Shown piece after piece: positions 60,113 to 64,000 of a stretch of 64,000 bases of DNA. Under the pieces are notes generated by a model. That model saw nothing but the letters and a program-made list of their open reading frames with translations. It made no database searches and was not told where the DNA came from. The position numbers and the translations under genes are program-made. Source of the stretch: Cylicocyclus nassatus (taxonomy: Eukaryota > Nematoda > Chromadorea > Rhabditida > Strongylidae); the NCBI GenBank assembly GCA_958299035.1, contig CATQJL010000316.1:37265441-37329440 (forward strand), given 5' to 3'. Position 1 is the first letter of the stretch. Each line of letters opens with the position of its first letter.

Positions 60113-60770
60113 GCTCTAACTTCACCATGTTTCGGCTGCGAGATTATACCGATTACTATTGGGGAGTCGGTGTCAATGACTTCGATTTCTACTTCGATGC
60201 ACATGAGTATCCTGATGAGAAAGAGTTTGGATATAAGGAGCTGCCTGGTTTCTTGGGAAATCCGCTTTACAAGCATCCTAAGGCTTTCCTCAACATCGAT
60301 TACGACAAGACGTGAGTGGTTTTTCAGTTATTTTGTTTTTCTTCATTTTGAAGGTTCACGTTTCTTTTCTAAACTTTGACCAATTTTGGGATTCTTTAGA
60401 GTCACTGTTCGCAAATTTTCGTTGATGGTATTGACAAACACCTCATGAGATGGCAGAATGAACTTGATGCTCAAGTGGAGAGCTATTGTTGATAGGTAAG
60501 GTCTTTTTACTTGTTCTCATCAGTTTATTAACTTCTCACATTCCATGAAACTCCGTTGCAGATATTCAAACCTCAATCCCAGTGTCTGGAACGTCAGCGC
60601 AATGTTTGCAGATCAAATGCTCAGCTTGAAAAAGTTAAACTGGCAGGTTGGTCAACATTTTCAAGCCATAAGGTTCTTTCTTCAAACTTCGCAATGATAA
60701 ATTCATTGACTCACCTTATGGCGAATTCTTCTCCTTGCAGACATGTATGTGGACGCTATTCTGTATGGCA
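60113..60770 (+). pseudogene. Patched-related (PTR) protein fragment captured in the hAT element
   Basis: PTR proteins are nematode-expanded membrane proteins with a sterol-sensing domain, acting in cuticle and endocytic processes. Phase-matched exons 60113-60311, 60400-60495 and 60562-60646 encode an extracellular-loop segment with RLRDYTDYYWGVGVNDFD, PGFLGNPLYKHPKAFLN, NLMLKWRAIVDRY and SVWNVSAMFADQMLSLKKL, resembling the PTR pattern W-x-IV-x-x-YP...FVDQ-x-x-SL. The next exon starts at 60741 with TCMWTLFCMAI, the expected start of the following membrane segment, then changes to kinesin sequence. An in-frame TGA at 60446-60448 sits where the family has Trp. No start codon or complete domain, so a fragment. 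Confidence 0.65.
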
Positions 60771-61829
<1,059 letters not shown>

Positions 61830-62006
61830 TATAGGATGCTGATATTTCGCTTGTTTGGGGTAGAAATGTTAGTTGTAGATTGTATGGTATATGAACCGAT
61901 AAAACATTTGACATGATGAAAATCGTATCGAGTCTCACAGCTGTTGAAGAAGAAGCCCTTTATAGCCCTTTATAGAAAGAACTGAGCAATTTGATCACTC
62001 GTTCAG

Positions 62007-62369
62007 GCACTGTGGATTACGGTCAGGGAATATGTGCGCGACGCTGTTGATTTCAGCAATAAGATGTTCGGCGGACTGTCGGAATGCACGGGCAAGTATT
62101 TTTGTGGCTGGGAGCCTTTTTTCAAGTGAGTCTATCCTATTCTGCTGGTTTTTCTGGAGAATTCTTGAGATATAATATCACTACTTAGAGGTAATACGTT
62201 TGAATATTGATGATTTCTCAAAAAAAATACTTAGCTGGATCTTTTCGTTTTTTTCTCCAGATCGACTAAGGAAATGGCAAGAGCTAAGTGGCAGAAGCAG
62301 AGATCCAAAAAGCAACAAGAAATAAAAATCCCCATCGTTAGCGCTTATCAAGTCCATATCCACTCATAA
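62007..62369 (+). pseudogene. Two unidentified 3'-terminal exons in the hAT element
   Basis: Exons 62007-62125 (starts ALWITVREYVRDAVDF, contains CTGKYFCGWEPFF) and 62261-62369 (ends QVHIHS, TAA) join in phase with a GT-AG intron. Both are open. They do not match the kinesin-13 motor or its usual tail as I remember it; they may be the end of the Patched-related source gene or a third source. Function not assigned. Confidence 0.4.
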
Positions 62370-63788
62370 CTTCTGAATGCCATGTTTGTGCTCGTTTGAG
62401 ATCTTCCTTATGTACACTTCATCTAGCTTATATTACGCGTTTTCCATGCTTTGTCGGGTTGATTGTGAAACTTCCGCTACTTTACATTCTGTGTTATAGT
62501 AATCGTATACTAACTGATGTGCAAAAAGATTGGTTTTAAGAAATGCTTTTCTAACGGTATTCATTGCGCATCTTGCAAAACTGAATTGGGAGCGTAACCT
62601 TCTCTAATCTAATTTTATACTAATTTCTGTAACTCCACGCATGTAGCATCAACTATCGTATGGCTTTCACAATTTGAAGTTTTCCAATAATTTATTGTAG
62701 CTTTGATTGTTGCCTCCTGTTTGGCAGATTCCTCGTGGACATGTGCCACTTATTATGCTGTTTTGAGGGAATTCTGCCAATAAAGTTGGTAGGTGCTGAC
62801 TATCAATTGTTTCAAATAATGGTTTGTCGAGGAAGTCATCTTGTAGATTTTATATGGATAAATCGCACCTTCTTTTCTGATTCTGCTTCGGTCTTTGAAC
62901 AGTAATGCCAAAGAAGTAAACGACATAACAAACGATCTATAAATTTTTGTGCGAAGCAATTTTTTTTCTTAGCAATGCATTCAACAGACATAGAGCGTTA
63001 AGTGATCTTACTGCTTGCAATGGCATTGATAATTAGGCGCTATAGGAGAAGCAGAGCCCCCTCCAGGTTTATACAAATGTTTCCGATTTTGAAAAGTGAA
63101 GAGGTTAACTGAATTGCAAAAGACGTTAGCTTACATTTTGAACGGAACGAGGCGTGAACTGGAGGAGAAAAGTGGTACAGAGATTTGATGTGGAAAAATT
63201 TTGCAATACTGCACCAGAGGTCGTCGAACAGAGTGTTTCGATGCGGGTAGGCGTTATGTCTCACCAGACAATAACACAATCGGAGTGGAACGTATATAAT
63301 CGACGGGAGTGTCGATAGACTGTCTCTTTTTTAGCTTTCTCAAAATTCACAGGCAAGAAAGTTCATCTAGCTGCAACATCAGCTAATTTCTGAAAGGAAG
63401 ATAAAAGGTGAAAAAAGAATCGGTCTACGTCTACTGGCAAAGTCTTTTCTTTGAAACAGTTTGACAGTTAGGCAATCTTATTCATTTTTCGGAAATCTCC
63501 TGCAAGAACATGCATCTTTTCAAATAAAATACCATGTATCCCTGATAAGAGCGGTGCTTGATCGTTCCTTGAGCTTTCTGACGGTGTATAGATTGTCAAA
63601 CGAAATTGAGTGTCAGTGTAACGAAGATTGTCAAAGATTATAGATTGTGAGACGAACTTTTGTTTGCTTCTCGGTGGAAGGTTGGGGGGGGGTAGGGGCA
63701 AGGGTCAAAGGGGACTTCGTAAAATTTTCGAAAGTCAGGGGGGACTTCGTTTTCAAAAAGCTTAGAAACGGACTCGTGCCGGGCCCTG
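62370..63788. other. Non-coding 3' part of the hAT element
   Basis: AT-rich sequence without recognisable exons, ending with subterminal AAAGGGGACTTCGT and GGGGGGACTTCGTTTT words and the terminal inverted repeat. Confidence 0.6.
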
Positions 63789-64000
63789 TAAGCGGCCCAT
63801 AGGGCATTTCCTTCTAATGACTAATTACCGTCCGCGGGCGGACCATAGGGCAATTTTTCCGTCTGTAAGCAGCTTAAAGGCTTCCCCGCAATATTCGATT
63901 TGTAGGGGGGGATTGTATGGCAGACTTATCCCAGAATACGATATCATTTGTAGGGGTATGAAGGGCACTATTTTCTCAGATTACCGCTCTGTAGGAGGCC
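63789..64000. repeat. Minisatellite, continuation after the hAT element
   Basis: TAAGCGGCCCATAGGGCATTT, GGGCGGACCATAGGGCAATT and related units continue the array that was split by the insertion; the array runs off the right edge. Confidence 0.8.

Noticed and set aside
60446..60448. TGA as a selenocysteine codon
   Set aside because: The fragment has frameshifts elsewhere in the same element, and the family has Trp at this place; a TGG to TGA mutation is simpler.

Overview
The window looks like a repeat-rich piece of nematode nuclear DNA, most likely from a strongylid (clade V, hookworm-like) parasite. This is inferred from many 44-57 nt introns, TTTTCAG-type 3' splice sites, an astacin of the prepro-catalytic-EGF-CUB type, Patched-related and kinesin-13 exons, and a histone stem-loop with a C in the first loop position. 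No rRNA, tRNA or CRISPR array was recognised.

Layout. (1) 1-1348: 5' part of a minus-strand gene for a DENND5-like DENN-domain protein, running off the left edge. (2) 6559-22836: a 14-exon plus-strand gene for a seven-finger zinc-finger protein whose tail carries a four-unit repeat, each unit with a SUMO-type motif; its long introns are full of foldback transposons. (3) 22837-28485: gene-poor DNA with a degenerate Penelope-like retroelement, a small fragment of a DEAH-box helicase and one doubtful mini-gene. (4) 28486-54492: a hAT-type element, then four copies (A, B, C, D) of one astacin-metalloprotease locus in alternating orientation, forming two large palindromes (B/C and C/D). A is truncated, B is only the 3' end, C and D are full length but carry frameshifts. 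A degenerate histone H4 end with two histone stem-loops and a 500-N gap lie between A and B. (5) 54493-57246: a stack of transposon remnants. (6) 57247-64000: a second 500-N gap, a diverged minisatellite, and, inserted in it, a 4.4-kb hAT-type element (59376-63788) with perfect 8-bp target duplications that carries spliced fragments of a Patched-related gene fused to a kinesin-13 motor.

The strongest finds are the two hAT-type elements. The larger is a gene-capturing ('Pack'-type) transposon. Both carry a four-copy cluster of a short word in the order forward-reverse-reverse-forward, and the word differs between the elements but in each matches the bases just inside that element's own 5' terminus. 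A caution for everything near the palindromes: both N gaps are bordered by a 25-nt sequence identical to the SMART cDNA/PCR adapter, so amplified material entered this assembly and inverted duplications could partly be amplification or assembly chimeras.
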